This document shows positions 17,701-25,125 of a stretch of DNA of 52,315 bases, one piece after another. The translations under genes were made by a program, and so were the position numbers. The DNA lies in contig CAKRAT010000006.1 of the NCBI GenBank assembly GCA_934295165.1, positions 1-52,315 of the forward strand. Direction: 5' to 3'. The DNA is from an uncultured Dorea sp. GTDB lineage: Bacteria > Bacillota > Clostridia > Lachnospirales > Lachnospiraceae. The notes below the pieces were generated by a model. That model did no database searches. It was given only the letters and a program-made list of their open reading frames with translations, and had not been told where the DNA came from. Each line of letters opens with the position of its first letter. Positions within the stretch are counted from its first letter, which is position 1.

Positions 17701-18326
17701 AAATGAAAATGAATGGAAAAAGCATTGCAGAGCATAAAAATCCAGAAGCCAAAGAACAAAGTATTTACTTTCCGAAAATAACTACAAAAGCACTGGATGA
17801 AGATACAAAGATGCAAGAAGCAGAAGCAAAAAAAGGTCAGCGGATCACAGATCAGGTATCTTACGAGAACCTGTTACCTGGAGAAACGTATGTTTTAAAG
17901 GGGGTTGTGATGAATAAAGAAAACGGAAAAGAACTATTGGATAAGAACAATCATAAGATTCTATGCAGGACAACATTTATACCGGAAACACCAACAGGAA
18001 CAGTTGAAATGACATTTAACCTGGATGCACAGGAATTGAATGAAAAGTCTGTTGTAATATTTGAAAAACTATATGATGAGAAAGGACATCTGATCGCAAG
18101 GGAAGAAAATATAGATAATAAAGATCAGACAGTTACATATAGAAAACCGGAAATACCACAAAAACCAGATGACAAATCCCCGTCTTCTTCAGTACGGAAA
18201 TCTCCGAAAACAGGGGATGAGATTCCTGTGTTTCTATGGATTTTACTACTTGGTTCTTTTGGAATTTCGATAGCTGCAGGAATCAATATTTTCAAGAAAA
18301 AACAGATTCAAAAAAGACATCTGTAA
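14748..18326 (+). CDS. VaFE repeat-containing, sortase-anchored surface protein
   Basis: 1192 residues. Signal peptide ends near VRA-SEA (about residue 37). A unique N-terminal domain (40-280) is followed by SpaA/Cna-B-like prealbumin domains (about 290-640), two of which end in E-KKAPKGYRLD and EETKAPKGYLLE. Four VaFE repeats start near residues 651, 771, 894 and 1010. Each runs from a T-x-A motif through V-T-D-T-V-x-Y and V-x-F-E to a D-x-x-Q, the layout of domains sealed by Thr-Gln ester bonds. The wall-sorting signal is S-P-K-T-G at 1152-1156, then a hydrophobic helix and a basic tail. A fibrous, protease-resistant adhesin or pilin-like protein on the cell surface. No sortase gene is within the window. 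Confidence 0.88.
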   Translation: MTKILKVRKTAASLLAAILFCQVIMFCMSQMPVVRASEAESKMKFEVWGDGEVTVTDVEDQIQQIDTGTEITVPNGKCIRVHANATEDTTIIMRIVNEESDQNLEDRSEMWGKYFWRDITATGMEKKIIIIFKKNNRNVNTQTTRKVQLRGSKEKPEIGDVFTGTCVVTAVDGGNGHTVHGVTISGFTGILAGMSVEGKCADHTAAAPYVGQEFTYEYTVTSVNKITGEVCGNLYCKSVVGATDGVTKDAEGRLIGYQRVNGIALIYRNYSGYAKLKKGKSQTILTENNPEYSLEGACYGVYYDAGAEKEAAMFTTDKEGNSNIIELEEGTYYVKEKKAPKGYRLDTKIYPIVVTSGETAEINVTDEPLYSDMELVLEKIDRESMNGNTQGSGSLEGAEFTVRYYAGIYEKNTLPETPDKTWVLSTKKEKNIYECRLNKDYQIAGDTFYYAENGTTPVLPLGTICIEETKAPKGYLLESSYIEAKEGRIDGTYYLTQIKQDGTQVKIKGGNKYKIADRICRGDVEFQKRDEETQMSMAGIPFEITSVTTGECHRIMTDENGYFSSASNYVKHSVNTNTGQPESGVWFGMNGNGGTAEVNDEYGAFPYDTYRLEELRCENNIGKSLYKGTFKISKDQYTVDLGTIMNPDLTLMTSAKDEKTGTHYANADKNVSVTDTVTYTGLRKGQEYVMKGTLMDQETGEALLDQEGKKITALQKFIPKTAEGNVEIEFIFDGRPLAGKSITIFEECFMENKQIAVHKDLNDTNQMIHFPKLKTSAIDDRTESNIIKAEKNMMITDTVEYHNLKKGKRYKITGILMDKETGKSVNDSSGEKVTSNVEFTADEKDGVVEVKFIFDGSNLEGKTLVVFEHLYYGEKLYAVHADLEDTDQTMYVPSIETTALAGNTGTHHAFAEERIEVTDTVKYKNLQPGEIYILYGIVVEKETKEPVCEKKQIEFIPKKSEGNVEMTFEINGDILAGKTIVVYEEMKMNGKSIAEHKNPEAKEQSIYFPKITTKALDEDTKMQEAEAKKGQRITDQVSYENLLPGETYVLKGVVMNKENGKELLDKNNHKILCRTTFIPETPTGTVEMTFNLDAQELNEKSVVIFEKLYDEKGHLIAREENIDNKDQTVTYRKPEIPQKPDDKSPSSSVRKSPKTGDEIPVFLWILLLGSFGISIAAGINIFKKKQIQKRHL

Positions 18327-18451
18327 CAGGCCCGGTAAATGGCAAAAACAAAACACAATGCATATGATATAAAACAAAAGTTAACACCGGCAAACGAGAA
18401 CAGTAAGTAGATAAATACAGCTGCAACAATCTGGAAAGGAAGGTAAACGAA

Positions 18452-18658
18452 ATGAAAGATTGGAAGAAATGGGCAAAGTGTGCCGGAAGCAGAGCGGTTA
18501 AGACGATAGCACAAACAGCGTTGGCAACAATCGGAACGGCGACAGCACTTGGCCAGATAAATGTAAAATTAGTCATTTCGGCTTCGGTGCTGGCTGGAAT
18601 ATTATCCCTGCTGACAAGTGTTGCCGGTTTGCCGGAATGCAATTCGGAAAGTAGGTAA
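18452..18658 (+). CDS. Phage holin, r1t/LC3 type (orphan)
   Basis: 68 residues. A lysine-rich start (MKDWKKWAKCAGSRAVKTIAQT) is followed by two hydrophobic helices joined by a short turn (ALATIGTATALGQ, then LVISASVLAGILSLLTSVAGLPE). This is the pattern of Lactococcus phage r1t-type holins, which make pores at the end of a phage lytic cycle. GGAAAGGAAGG precedes the ATG. No other phage structural genes are near, and the next reading frame is a broken amidase, so this is a relict or domesticated lysis cassette beside tRNA-Leu. A 23-codon frame at 18339-18410 just upstream is too short to judge. Confidence 0.8.
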   Translation: MKDWKKWAKCAGSRAVKTIAQTALATIGTATALGQINVKLVISASVLAGILSLLTSVAGLPECNSESR

Positions 18659-18662
18659 AAAT

Positions 18663-18830
18663 ATGGCAATATATAATGCGCATGGTGGTCACAACAAAAT
18701 GTACCGATGAAAAAGGAAAAACTGTAGGTGAAAACCTGTTCAATATTGTGACAAAAATACTCTGAAAGCTGATTCACTCAGGATTCGTATCGGAGCTGGA
18801 ATAAATTTCAGAGTAAAAGGAGGAATTTTG
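18663..18830 (+). pseudogene. Broken N-acetylmuramoyl-L-alanine amidase (phage endolysin) fragment
   Basis: ATG at 18663, four bases after the holin stop, reads M-A-I-Y-N-A-H-G-G-H-N-K and then hits TGA at 18708. M.IYNAH.GHN is the hallmark start of clostridial amidase-3 endolysins, whose histidine binds Zn. A second frame from 18700 reads C-T-D-E-K-G-K-T-V-G-E-N-L-F-N-I-V-T-K and stops at 18763. That resembles the segment before the conserved cysteine-asparagine-alanine-histidine of the same family. About 60 residues between these parts and everything after are missing. Internal deletion plus frameshift; not functional. The 3' limit is approximate. Confidence 0.65.
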
Positions 18831-18870
18831 AGTAAAAGAAAAAGCCGGAAGCTCAAGGGTTTCCGGCTTT
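18831..18870 (-). terminator. terminator of the tRNA-Leu gene
   Basis: On the minus strand AAAGCCGGAA, a ten-base loop and TTCCGGCTTT (18841-18870) are followed by TTCTTTTA. It lies 17 bases beyond the tRNA 3' end and would also stop read-through from the holin side weakly. Confidence 0.8.
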
Positions 18871-18887
18871 CTTTCCGTTAAGTTCAA

Positions 18888-18970
18888 TGCGGATAGTGGG
18901 ACTTGAACCCACACGAGGTCACCCCCGCAAGATTTTGAGTCTTGTGCGTCTGCCATTCCGCCATATCCGC
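18888..18970 (-). tRNA. tRNA-Leu (anticodon CAA)
   Basis: 83-nt cloverleaf on the minus strand. The acceptor arms GCGGATA and TATCCGC have discriminator A at 18888. The anticodon arm AAGA-CTCAAAA-TCTT gives anticodon CAA (reads UUG). A long variable arm typical of leucine tRNAs and a T-loop GGGTTCAAGTCCC are present. No encoded CCA. Its 3' end faces the holin/amidase remnant, the geometry expected when a phage integrated at the tRNA 3' end. Confidence 0.95.
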
Positions 18971-18999
18971 ATATATACATTGTTTACACAACAAAATGA

Positions 19000-19028
19000 A
19001 TTATAACTGTAAACGAATGGTATGTCAA
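19000..19028 (-). promoter_or_regulatory. consensus sigma-A promoter of tRNA-Leu
   Basis: On the minus strand TTGACA, a 17-base spacer and TATAAT (plus-strand 19000-19005 and 19023-19028), about 30 bases upstream of the mature tRNA 5' end. Exact consensus in both boxes. Confidence 0.9.
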
Positions 19029-19175
19029 TCCTTTTTTTGAAAAAAGAAAAGGAGATGTAAAATACGAAGAAAAGAACTTTAGGAAAGAAAAATTAGCCTT
19101 TAAAAAAAATACAAATTGGTGTATAGTAAGATAGTGATTTTATAAGAAAATGAACTAATTAGGTGGAGAGATGAA

Positions 19176-21791
19176 ATGAACAGTAAAATTGTTTTGATTG
19201 ACGGTCACAGTATTTTGAACCGGGCTTTTTACGGACTGCCGGATCTAACGAATGCGGAAGGCCTTCATACAAATGCAATATATGGATTTCTTACGATTAT
19301 GTTTAAACTTCTGGAAGAAGAAACGCCAGAATATCTGACAGTGGCATTCGACGTTCATGCCCCGACGTTCAGACATAAAATGTATGCAGAATATAAGGGA
19401 ACCAGAAAGCCAATGGCTGATGAACTCAGGCAGCAGGTTCCGGTAATTAAAGAAGTGCTTGGTGCAATGGGTATTAAAACGATTGAGTGTGCCGGTCTGG
19501 AAGCTGATGACCTGATAGGAACTTTGTCTAAACATTGTGAGGCGGAAGGAATGGAAGTTACCGTTATGTCCGGGGATCGTGATCTGCTGCAGCTTGCAAC
19601 AGAACATGTAAAGATCCGAATTCCAAAGACAAGGCAGGGTAAGACAGAAATTGAAGATTATTATGCCAAAGATGTTCTGGAACGTTATCAGGTGACACCA
19701 AAAGAATTCATCGATCTGAAAGCATTGATGGGAGATACGGCAGATAATATTCCAGGAGTTCCAAGTATCGGAGAAAAGACGGCAACAAAGATTATTACAC
19801 AGTACCATTCAATAGAAGAGGCACATGAACATGTGGAAGAGTTGAAACCACCAAGAGCATCTAAGGCATTGAATGAACACTGGGATCTTGCAGTGCTCAG
19901 TAAAGAACTGGCAACGATTAATGTAGAAGCGGATTTCCCGTATGATCTTTCAGAGGCAAAGCTTGGGAATCTGTATACCGAAGAAGCATATATCTTTTTC
20001 CAGAAACTGGAATTTAAAAATCTTCTTTCCAGATTTGATATTTCAGCACCGGTCAATAAAGTTGAAGATGGATTCAAAACCATTACTTCCAGACCGGAAG
20101 CGGAACGGATTTTTGCACAGGCAAAAGAAGCGGAGACAGTCGGAAGCATGGTTTTTAAAGATCTGGAGAATGTATTGCCATTGTTTGCTGATCAGGCCGG
20201 ACTTGGAGGTATCGGACTGTGTTTTTCAAAACAAGAAAGTTTTTGCATCAAAGTTGGAAAAGATATAACGGGAGAATGGCTTTTGAAGGAACTTTCGCAA
20301 GTGGCAGAGATGACAGGAACATTTGCGATGTTCCATTTAAAAAAATCTATGGAACTGATTGAAATATGGAATCAGACGAATTGTTTTGATGTTGGTGTGG
20401 CTGCGTATCTTCTGAATCCACTTAAGAGTAATTATACATGGGAAGATGTTGCAAGAGAACATCTGGAACTTATGATCGATGAAAAGACCGAACAAGATAT
20501 GAAAGCCTGTTATGAGGCTTATGTGAATTATGCATCCGTAGAAGTCCTGCAAAAGAAGCTGCAGGATACGGAGATGGATATATTATTCCGCAACATTGAG
20601 ATGCCACTTGTATTTACATTATTTGATATGGAACAGAATGGAATTCATGTCGAAGCAGATGCCTTAAAACAGTACGGAGACCAACTTGCAGGTAAAATTA
20701 AGGAATTAGAAAAAGAAATTTACGAAGAAGCAGGCGAAATATTCAATATTAATTCACCAAAACAGCTTGGTGTTGTACTGTTTGAAAATATGAAACTTCC
20801 GGGTGGGCGTAAGACAAAGACAGGGTATTCTACAGCAGCAGATGTATTGGAAAAACTTGCACCGGAACACCCGGTGGTTGCAAAGATTCTGGAATACCGG
20901 CAGTATACAAAACTCAAGTCCACATATGCGGACGGGCTGGCTAATTATATTCAAAATGATGGAAGAATACATGGGAAATTCAACCAGACGATTACAGCAA
21001 CCGGAAGAATCAGCAGTACTGAGCCGAATCTTCAGAATATTCCGGTGAGAATGGAACTCGGACGTCTGATCCGTAAAGTATTTATTCCAGAGGATGGATA
21101 TCGTTTCGTGGATGCTGATTATTCACAGATAGAACTCCGTGTTCTGGCCCATTGTTCTGGGGATGAACATTTGATTCAGGCGTATAAGGAACAGAGTGAT
21201 ATTCACAGGATTACGGCTTCGCAGGTATTTCATATACCGTTTGATGAAGTAACCCCACAGCAGAGAAGGAATGCAAAAGCGGTAAACTTTGGTATTGTGT
21301 ATGGAATCAGTTCATTTGGGTTGAGCCAGGATTTAAGTATTACACGGAAAGAAGCCGCAAAATATATTGATGATTATTTTGCAACCTATCCGGGAATTAA
21401 GACGTTTCTGGATCACGCAGTGAGACACGCCAGAGAAGAGGGGTATGTAGTGACATTGTTTGGACGAAGACGGCCGGTTCCGGAACTTTCTTCCAGTAAT
21501 TTTATGCAACGTTCATTCGGTGAACGTGTAGCAATGAATTCCCCGATTCAGGGTACAGCAGCTGATATTATCAAGATCGCAATGATCCGGGTGAATCAGA
21601 GGCTGAAAGACCAGAAGATGATGTCAAGACTTGTTTTACAGGTACATGATGAACTTTTGATCGAGGCATATGAGCCGGAATTGGATGAGGTTCAGAACAT
21701 TTTGAAAGAAGAAATGGAACACGCGGCAGAGTTGAAAGTGCCGCTTGAGATAGATATGCATACAGGAGACAACTGGTACGAAGCAAAATAA
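19176..21791 (+). CDS. polA: DNA polymerase I (5'-3' exonuclease plus polymerase; proofreading site lost)
   Basis: 871 residues. The N-terminal FEN-like 5'-3' exonuclease (1-290) opens with VLIDGHSILNRAFYGLP and has VMSGDRDLLQL and GDTADNIPGVPSIGEKTA. The middle domain (about 300-480) has the 3'-5' exonuclease fold, but the DxE motif expected near residue 325 reads GSMVFKDLEN, so the metal ligands are gone. The family-A polymerase domain has motif A DADYSQIELRVLAH, motif B RRNAKAVNFGIVYG and motif C VHDELLIE. Fills Okazaki gaps and repairs DNA. Followed after 12 bases by coaE, a common clostridial order. Confidence 0.96.
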   Translation: MNSKIVLIDGHSILNRAFYGLPDLTNAEGLHTNAIYGFLTIMFKLLEEETPEYLTVAFDVHAPTFRHKMYAEYKGTRKPMADELRQQVPVIKEVLGAMGIKTIECAGLEADDLIGTLSKHCEAEGMEVTVMSGDRDLLQLATEHVKIRIPKTRQGKTEIEDYYAKDVLERYQVTPKEFIDLKALMGDTADNIPGVPSIGEKTATKIITQYHSIEEAHEHVEELKPPRASKALNEHWDLAVLSKELATINVEADFPYDLSEAKLGNLYTEEAYIFFQKLEFKNLLSRFDISAPVNKVEDGFKTITSRPEAERIFAQAKEAETVGSMVFKDLENVLPLFADQAGLGGIGLCFSKQESFCIKVGKDITGEWLLKELSQVAEMTGTFAMFHLKKSMELIEIWNQTNCFDVGVAAYLLNPLKSNYTWEDVAREHLELMIDEKTEQDMKACYEAYVNYASVEVLQKKLQDTEMDILFRNIEMPLVFTLFDMEQNGIHVEADALKQYGDQLAGKIKELEKEIYEEAGEIFNINSPKQLGVVLFENMKLPGGRKTKTGYSTAADVLEKLAPEHPVVAKILEYRQYTKLKSTYADGLANYIQNDGRIHGKFNQTITATGRISSTEPNLQNIPVRMELGRLIRKVFIPEDGYRFVDADYSQIELRVLAHCSGDEHLIQAYKEQSDIHRITASQVFHIPFDEVTPQQRRNAKAVNFGIVYGISSFGLSQDLSITRKEAAKYIDDYFATYPGIKTFLDHAVRHAREEGYVVTLFGRRRPVPELSSSNFMQRSFGERVAMNSPIQGTAADIIKIAMIRVNQRLKDQKMMSRLVLQVHDELLIEAYEPELDEVQNILKEEMEHAAELKVPLEIDMHTGDNWYEAK

Positions 21792-21803
21792 GAGGTGTGA
21801 AAG

Positions 21804-22394
21804 ATGAAGATTATAGGAATTACCGGAGGAGTAGGCGCAGGGAAGACACAGATTCTGGAATATTTGAATAATAAATATGGTGCGACTATTTGTATGACAG
21901 ATGAAGTGGGAAAGAAACTGCAGAAAAAAGGAACTGAATGCTTTAATGAAATCGTTGCACATTTCGGAGAAGAGATTCTGGATGAAAAAGGCGAGTTAGA
22001 CCGTGCGAAACTTTCAGATATCGTTTTTGCTGACAGAGTTGAACTTTCTGTGTTAAATGGTATTGTACATCCAAAAGTAAAAGAAGAGATTCAGAAAAAA
22101 ATCACAAAAGAAGAGCGGAAAAGCACAAATCTGATGCTGATTGAAAGTGCACTTCTGATTGAAGATCACTATGAAGAAATCTGTGATGAACTCTGGTATG
22201 TATATGTAGAAGATTCCATCCGCAGAAAGCGGCTGAAATATGCAAGAGGATATGAAGACAGTAAAGTGGATCAGATTTTTAGGGCACAGCTTCCAAAGGA
22301 TCTGTTCATGCGTCACTGTGACCGTGTGATTGATAACAGCGGACAGTTTGAAGAGACAAAGATCCAGCTGAATAAAATCGTGGAAGATTTATAG
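21804..22394 (+). CDS. coaE: Dephospho-CoA kinase
   Basis: Phosphorylates the 3'-hydroxyl of dephospho-CoA, the last step of coenzyme A synthesis. 196 residues with P-loop GGVGAGKT at 8-15, the MTDEV segment for substrate binding, a VHP motif (IVHPKV) and the lid arginines in RRKRLKYARGYED. AAGAGGTGTGAAAG precedes the ATG. Likely co-transcribed with polA and the MBL gene 18 bases downstream. Confidence 0.95.
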   Translation: MKIIGITGGVGAGKTQILEYLNNKYGATICMTDEVGKKLQKKGTECFNEIVAHFGEEILDEKGELDRAKLSDIVFADRVELSVLNGIVHPKVKEEIQKKITKEERKSTNLMLIESALLIEDHYEEICDELWYVYVEDSIRRKRLKYARGYEDSKVDQIFRAQLPKDLFMRHCDRVIDNSGQFEETKIQLNKIVEDL

Positions 22395-22412
22395 AAAGGC
22401 AGACAGTATTTA

Positions 22413-23210
22413 ATGAGATTATGCAGTATTGCGAGTGGGAGCAGTGGAAATTGTATTTATGTAGGAGATGATCAGACGCATCTTCTTGTTGATACCGGTA
22501 TTAGCAAGAAGAGAATTGAAGAAGGTCTATCACAGCTGAAAATCAAAGGAGACGAACTGGAAGGAATTCTGATCACGCATGAACATGTAGATCACATTCA
22601 GGGACTCGGAGTATTCAGCAGAAAATATGAAATTCCAATCTACGCAACTCCTGGAACTATAGAAGGTATCCGCAATTATAAAAAACTCGGAAACCTTCCG
22701 GAAGGACTTTTGCATGAAGTGGAAGTGGATCATCCATTTTCACTGGGGACACTAAATATTGACCCTTTTGCAATTTCCCATGATGCAAATGAACCGTCCG
22801 GTTACAGGATTGATAATGGAAGAAAGGCAGTTGCGGTTGCAACAGACCTTGGAATATATGACGATTATACCGTCAAACATCTATGCGGCCTGAATGCGGT
22901 CGTTCTGGAAGCAAACCACGACATACATATGTTGGAAGTAGGACCATATCCATATCCTTTGAAACGAAGGGTTATGGGCGATAAAGGACATTTGTCCAAC
23001 GAACTGTCGGGGAAACTTCTTTGCGATATATTACACGATGACCTGCAATATGTAGTTCTTGGACATCTGAGTAAAGAGAACAATTACGAAGAACTGGCAT
23101 ACGAAACGGTCAAACTGGAGATCAGTATTGGTGACAATCCTTATAAAGGAGACGATATTCCAATGATGGTAGCCAAACGAGATCAGGTATCTGATATTAT
23201 TACATTATAA
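22413..23210 (+). CDS. MBL-fold metallohydrolase of the YycJ/WalJ type
   Basis: 265 residues. It opens with LCSIASGSSGNCIYVG, diagnostic of the YycJ/WalJ/VicX subgroup, and has the metal-binding H56-x-H58-x-D60-H61 (THEHVDH). Further conserved pieces are FAISHDANEPSGYRI, ATDLG and EANHD. Members of this group act as single-strand or duplex 5'-3' exonucleases connected with repair. In Bacillales they sit in the walRK operon; here the gene lies beside polA and coaE instead. No secretion signal; cytoplasmic. Confidence 0.87.
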   Translation: MRLCSIASGSSGNCIYVGDDQTHLLVDTGISKKRIEEGLSQLKIKGDELEGILITHEHVDHIQGLGVFSRKYEIPIYATPGTIEGIRNYKKLGNLPEGLLHEVEVDHPFSLGTLNIDPFAISHDANEPSGYRIDNGRKAVAVATDLGIYDDYTVKHLCGLNAVVLEANHDIHMLEVGPYPYPLKRRVMGDKGHLSNELSGKLLCDILHDDLQYVVLGHLSKENNYEELAYETVKLEISIGDNPYKGDDIPMMVAKRDQVSDIITL

Positions 23211-23262
23211 GAATCAGGCAAAATCTAAAAACGATGTGAAGACAACAGGAGGAAAACAAATC

Positions 23263-23535
23263 ATGAAGAAATGTGTAATTACAGTTGTAGGAAAAGACAC
23301 CGTAGGTATTATTGCAAAGGTATGTGAGTATCTTGCCGGGACAAATGTTAATATCCTTGATATCTCGCAAACCATCGTAGATGGATATTTTAACATGATG
23401 ATGATTGTTGATGTAACCAATTGCAGCAAAGAGGTAGCTGTAGTTTCGAAGGAACTGGAAGAGATCGGAACTTCTATCGGTGTTGCCATTCACTGCCAGA
23501 GAGAAGAAATATTTGAAAAAATGCACAGATTATAA
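23263..23535 (+). CDS. ACT-domain protein (UPF0237 family)
   Basis: 90 residues forming essentially one ACT domain: KKCVITVVGKDTVGIIAKVCEYLAGTNVNILDISQTIVDGYFNMMM. ACT domains bind amino acids or other small ligands as regulatory modules. ATG at 23263 is chosen because AGGAGG lies 9 bases upstream; an in-frame ATG at 23236 lacks such a site. It is 40 bases ahead of the UPF0210 gene, its usual partner, suggesting it is a ligand-sensing subunit or regulator of that protein. Confidence 0.88.
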   Translation: MKKCVITVVGKDTVGIIAKVCEYLAGTNVNILDISQTIVDGYFNMMMIVDVTNCSKEVAVVSKELEEIGTSIGVAIHCQREEIFEKMHRL

Positions 23536-23575
23536 GTAAAACCAGAGAATACTCATTGAAAGGCAGGAAAGACAC

Positions 23576-24940
23576 ATGATAAACAGATATGAAGTATATG
23601 AGACAAATCAGATGATCGCAGAGGAAAATCTGGATGTACGTACGATCACTCTTGGCATCAGCCTGTTGGATTGCATAGATGCTGACCTGGATAAATTAAA
23701 TGAAAACATCTACAACAAAATCACAACCGTTGCCAAAGATCTTGTAAAAACAGGAGAAGAAATCGAACAGGAATTTGGAATTCCAATTGTAAACAAAAGA
23801 ATCTCCATTACACCAGTAGCCCTGGTTGGTGGAGCAGCATGTAAAAGTCCGGAAGATTTTGTAACAATCGCAAAGACATTGGATAAGGCAGCAAAAGAAG
23901 TTGGTGTGAATTTTATCGGTGGCTATTCGGCGCTGGTTTCGAAATCCATGACCAAAAGTGATGAAAATCTGATTCGTTCAGTTCCTCAGGCACTTGCATG
24001 CACAGACCGTATCTGCAGTTCAATCAATGTAGGATCGACAAAGACAGGTATTAATATGGATGCGGTACGGTTATGTGGAGAAATCGTAAAGGCAACAGCT
24101 GAAGCAACGAAAGAAAAGGATTCTCTTGGATGTGCAAAACTTGTGGTGTTCTGTAATGCACCGGATGATAATCCGTTTATGGCAGGCGCATTCCTTGGCG
24201 TAACAGAAGGAGATGCTGTAATCAATGTTGGTGTCAGTGGTCCTGGGGTTGTAAAACATGCGATTGAACAGGTACGCGGCAAAGGATTTGAAGAGTTATG
24301 TGAAACGATTAAAAAGACGGCATTCAAAGTAACACGTGTAGGACAGTTGGTTGCGGGAGAAGCATCAAAACGTCTTGGAATACCATTTGGAATCATTGAC
24401 CTGTCATTGGCGCCAACTCCGGCAGTTGGAGACAGTGTGGCTGAAATTCTGGAAGAGATTGGTCTGGAACGTGTCGGCGCACCTGGAACAACAGCGGCAC
24501 TTGCAATGTTAAATGATCAAGTAAAGAAGGGCGGTGTTATGGCTTCTTCTTATGTTGGAGGATTGAGTGGAGCATTCATTCCGGTCAGTGAAGATAAGGG
24601 TATGATTGATGCAGTGGAAATGGGCGCGCTTACAATTGAAAAGTTGGAAGCAATGACATGTGTATGTTCCGTAGGGCTTGACATGATCGCAATTCCTGGA
24701 AAGACAACCGCTTCTACAATATCCGGTATCATTGCAGATGAGATGGCAATTGGTATGGTAAACCAGAAGACAACGGCAGTTCGTCTGATTCCGGTAATTG
24801 GAAAAGATGTCGGAGAGACTGCAGAATTCGGCGGACTTCTCGGATATGCACCGATTATTTCGGTCAATGAGTACGACTGCAGTGCATTTGTGAACAGAAA
24901 GGGTAGGATTCCGGCTCCTGTACACAGCTTCAAAAACTAA
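23576..24940 (+). CDS. UPF0210 / PFL-family protein (DUF711)
   Basis: 454 residues, soluble, rich in glycine-serine loops ([49 protein letters not shown]). The family shares a fold with pyruvate formate-lyase-type barrels, but its reaction is not known to me. It lacks the obvious Cys-Cys/Gly radical pair needed to call it a glycyl radical enzyme. The ACT-UPF0210 pair is conserved across Firmicutes. AAAGGCAGG precedes the ATG. Confidence 0.88.
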   Translation: MINRYEVYETNQMIAEENLDVRTITLGISLLDCIDADLDKLNENIYNKITTVAKDLVKTGEEIEQEFGIPIVNKRISITPVALVGGAACKSPEDFVTIAKTLDKAAKEVGVNFIGGYSALVSKSMTKSDENLIRSVPQALACTDRICSSINVGSTKTGINMDAVRLCGEIVKATAEATKEKDSLGCAKLVVFCNAPDDNPFMAGAFLGVTEGDAVINVGVSGPGVVKHAIEQVRGKGFEELCETIKKTAFKVTRVGQLVAGEASKRLGIPFGIIDLSLAPTPAVGDSVAEILEEIGLERVGAPGTTAALAMLNDQVKKGGVMASSYVGGLSGAFIPVSEDKGMIDAVEMGALTIEKLEAMTCVCSVGLDMIAIPGKTTASTISGIIADEMAIGMVNQKTTAVRLIPVIGKDVGETAEFGGLLGYAPIISVNEYDCSAFVNRKGRIPAPVHSFKN

Positions 24941-24990
24941 GAATAATAGAATAACTATATAATGCAGTTCTAGTACGAACATATAATGAT

Positions 24991-25072
24991 AAAAAGCGTG
25001 CAGTGGGTGAACAACAGGGAGACTTCGGTCAAGACGAAGGTAGTCTGTTTATCATCTACTTGCACGCTTTTT
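24991..25072. terminator. Long 82-nt hairpin, bidirectional terminator between convergent genes
   Basis: AAAAAGCGTGCA at 24991-25002 pairs perfectly with TGCACGCTTTTT at 25061-25072. The stem then continues: GTGGGTGA..ACAG pairs with CTGT..TCATCTAC using G-U pairs, and an apical AGAC-TTCG pairs with CGAA..GTCT around GTCAAGA. The A and T tracts on both sides suit termination from either gene. It is much longer than a normal terminator and unlike the four-copy element family in sequence. Confidence 0.8.
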
Positions 25073-25125
25073 AAATAAATCACCATATGTTTACAAGAAA
25101 AATATCAGAGACAAAATCCCTGGCG

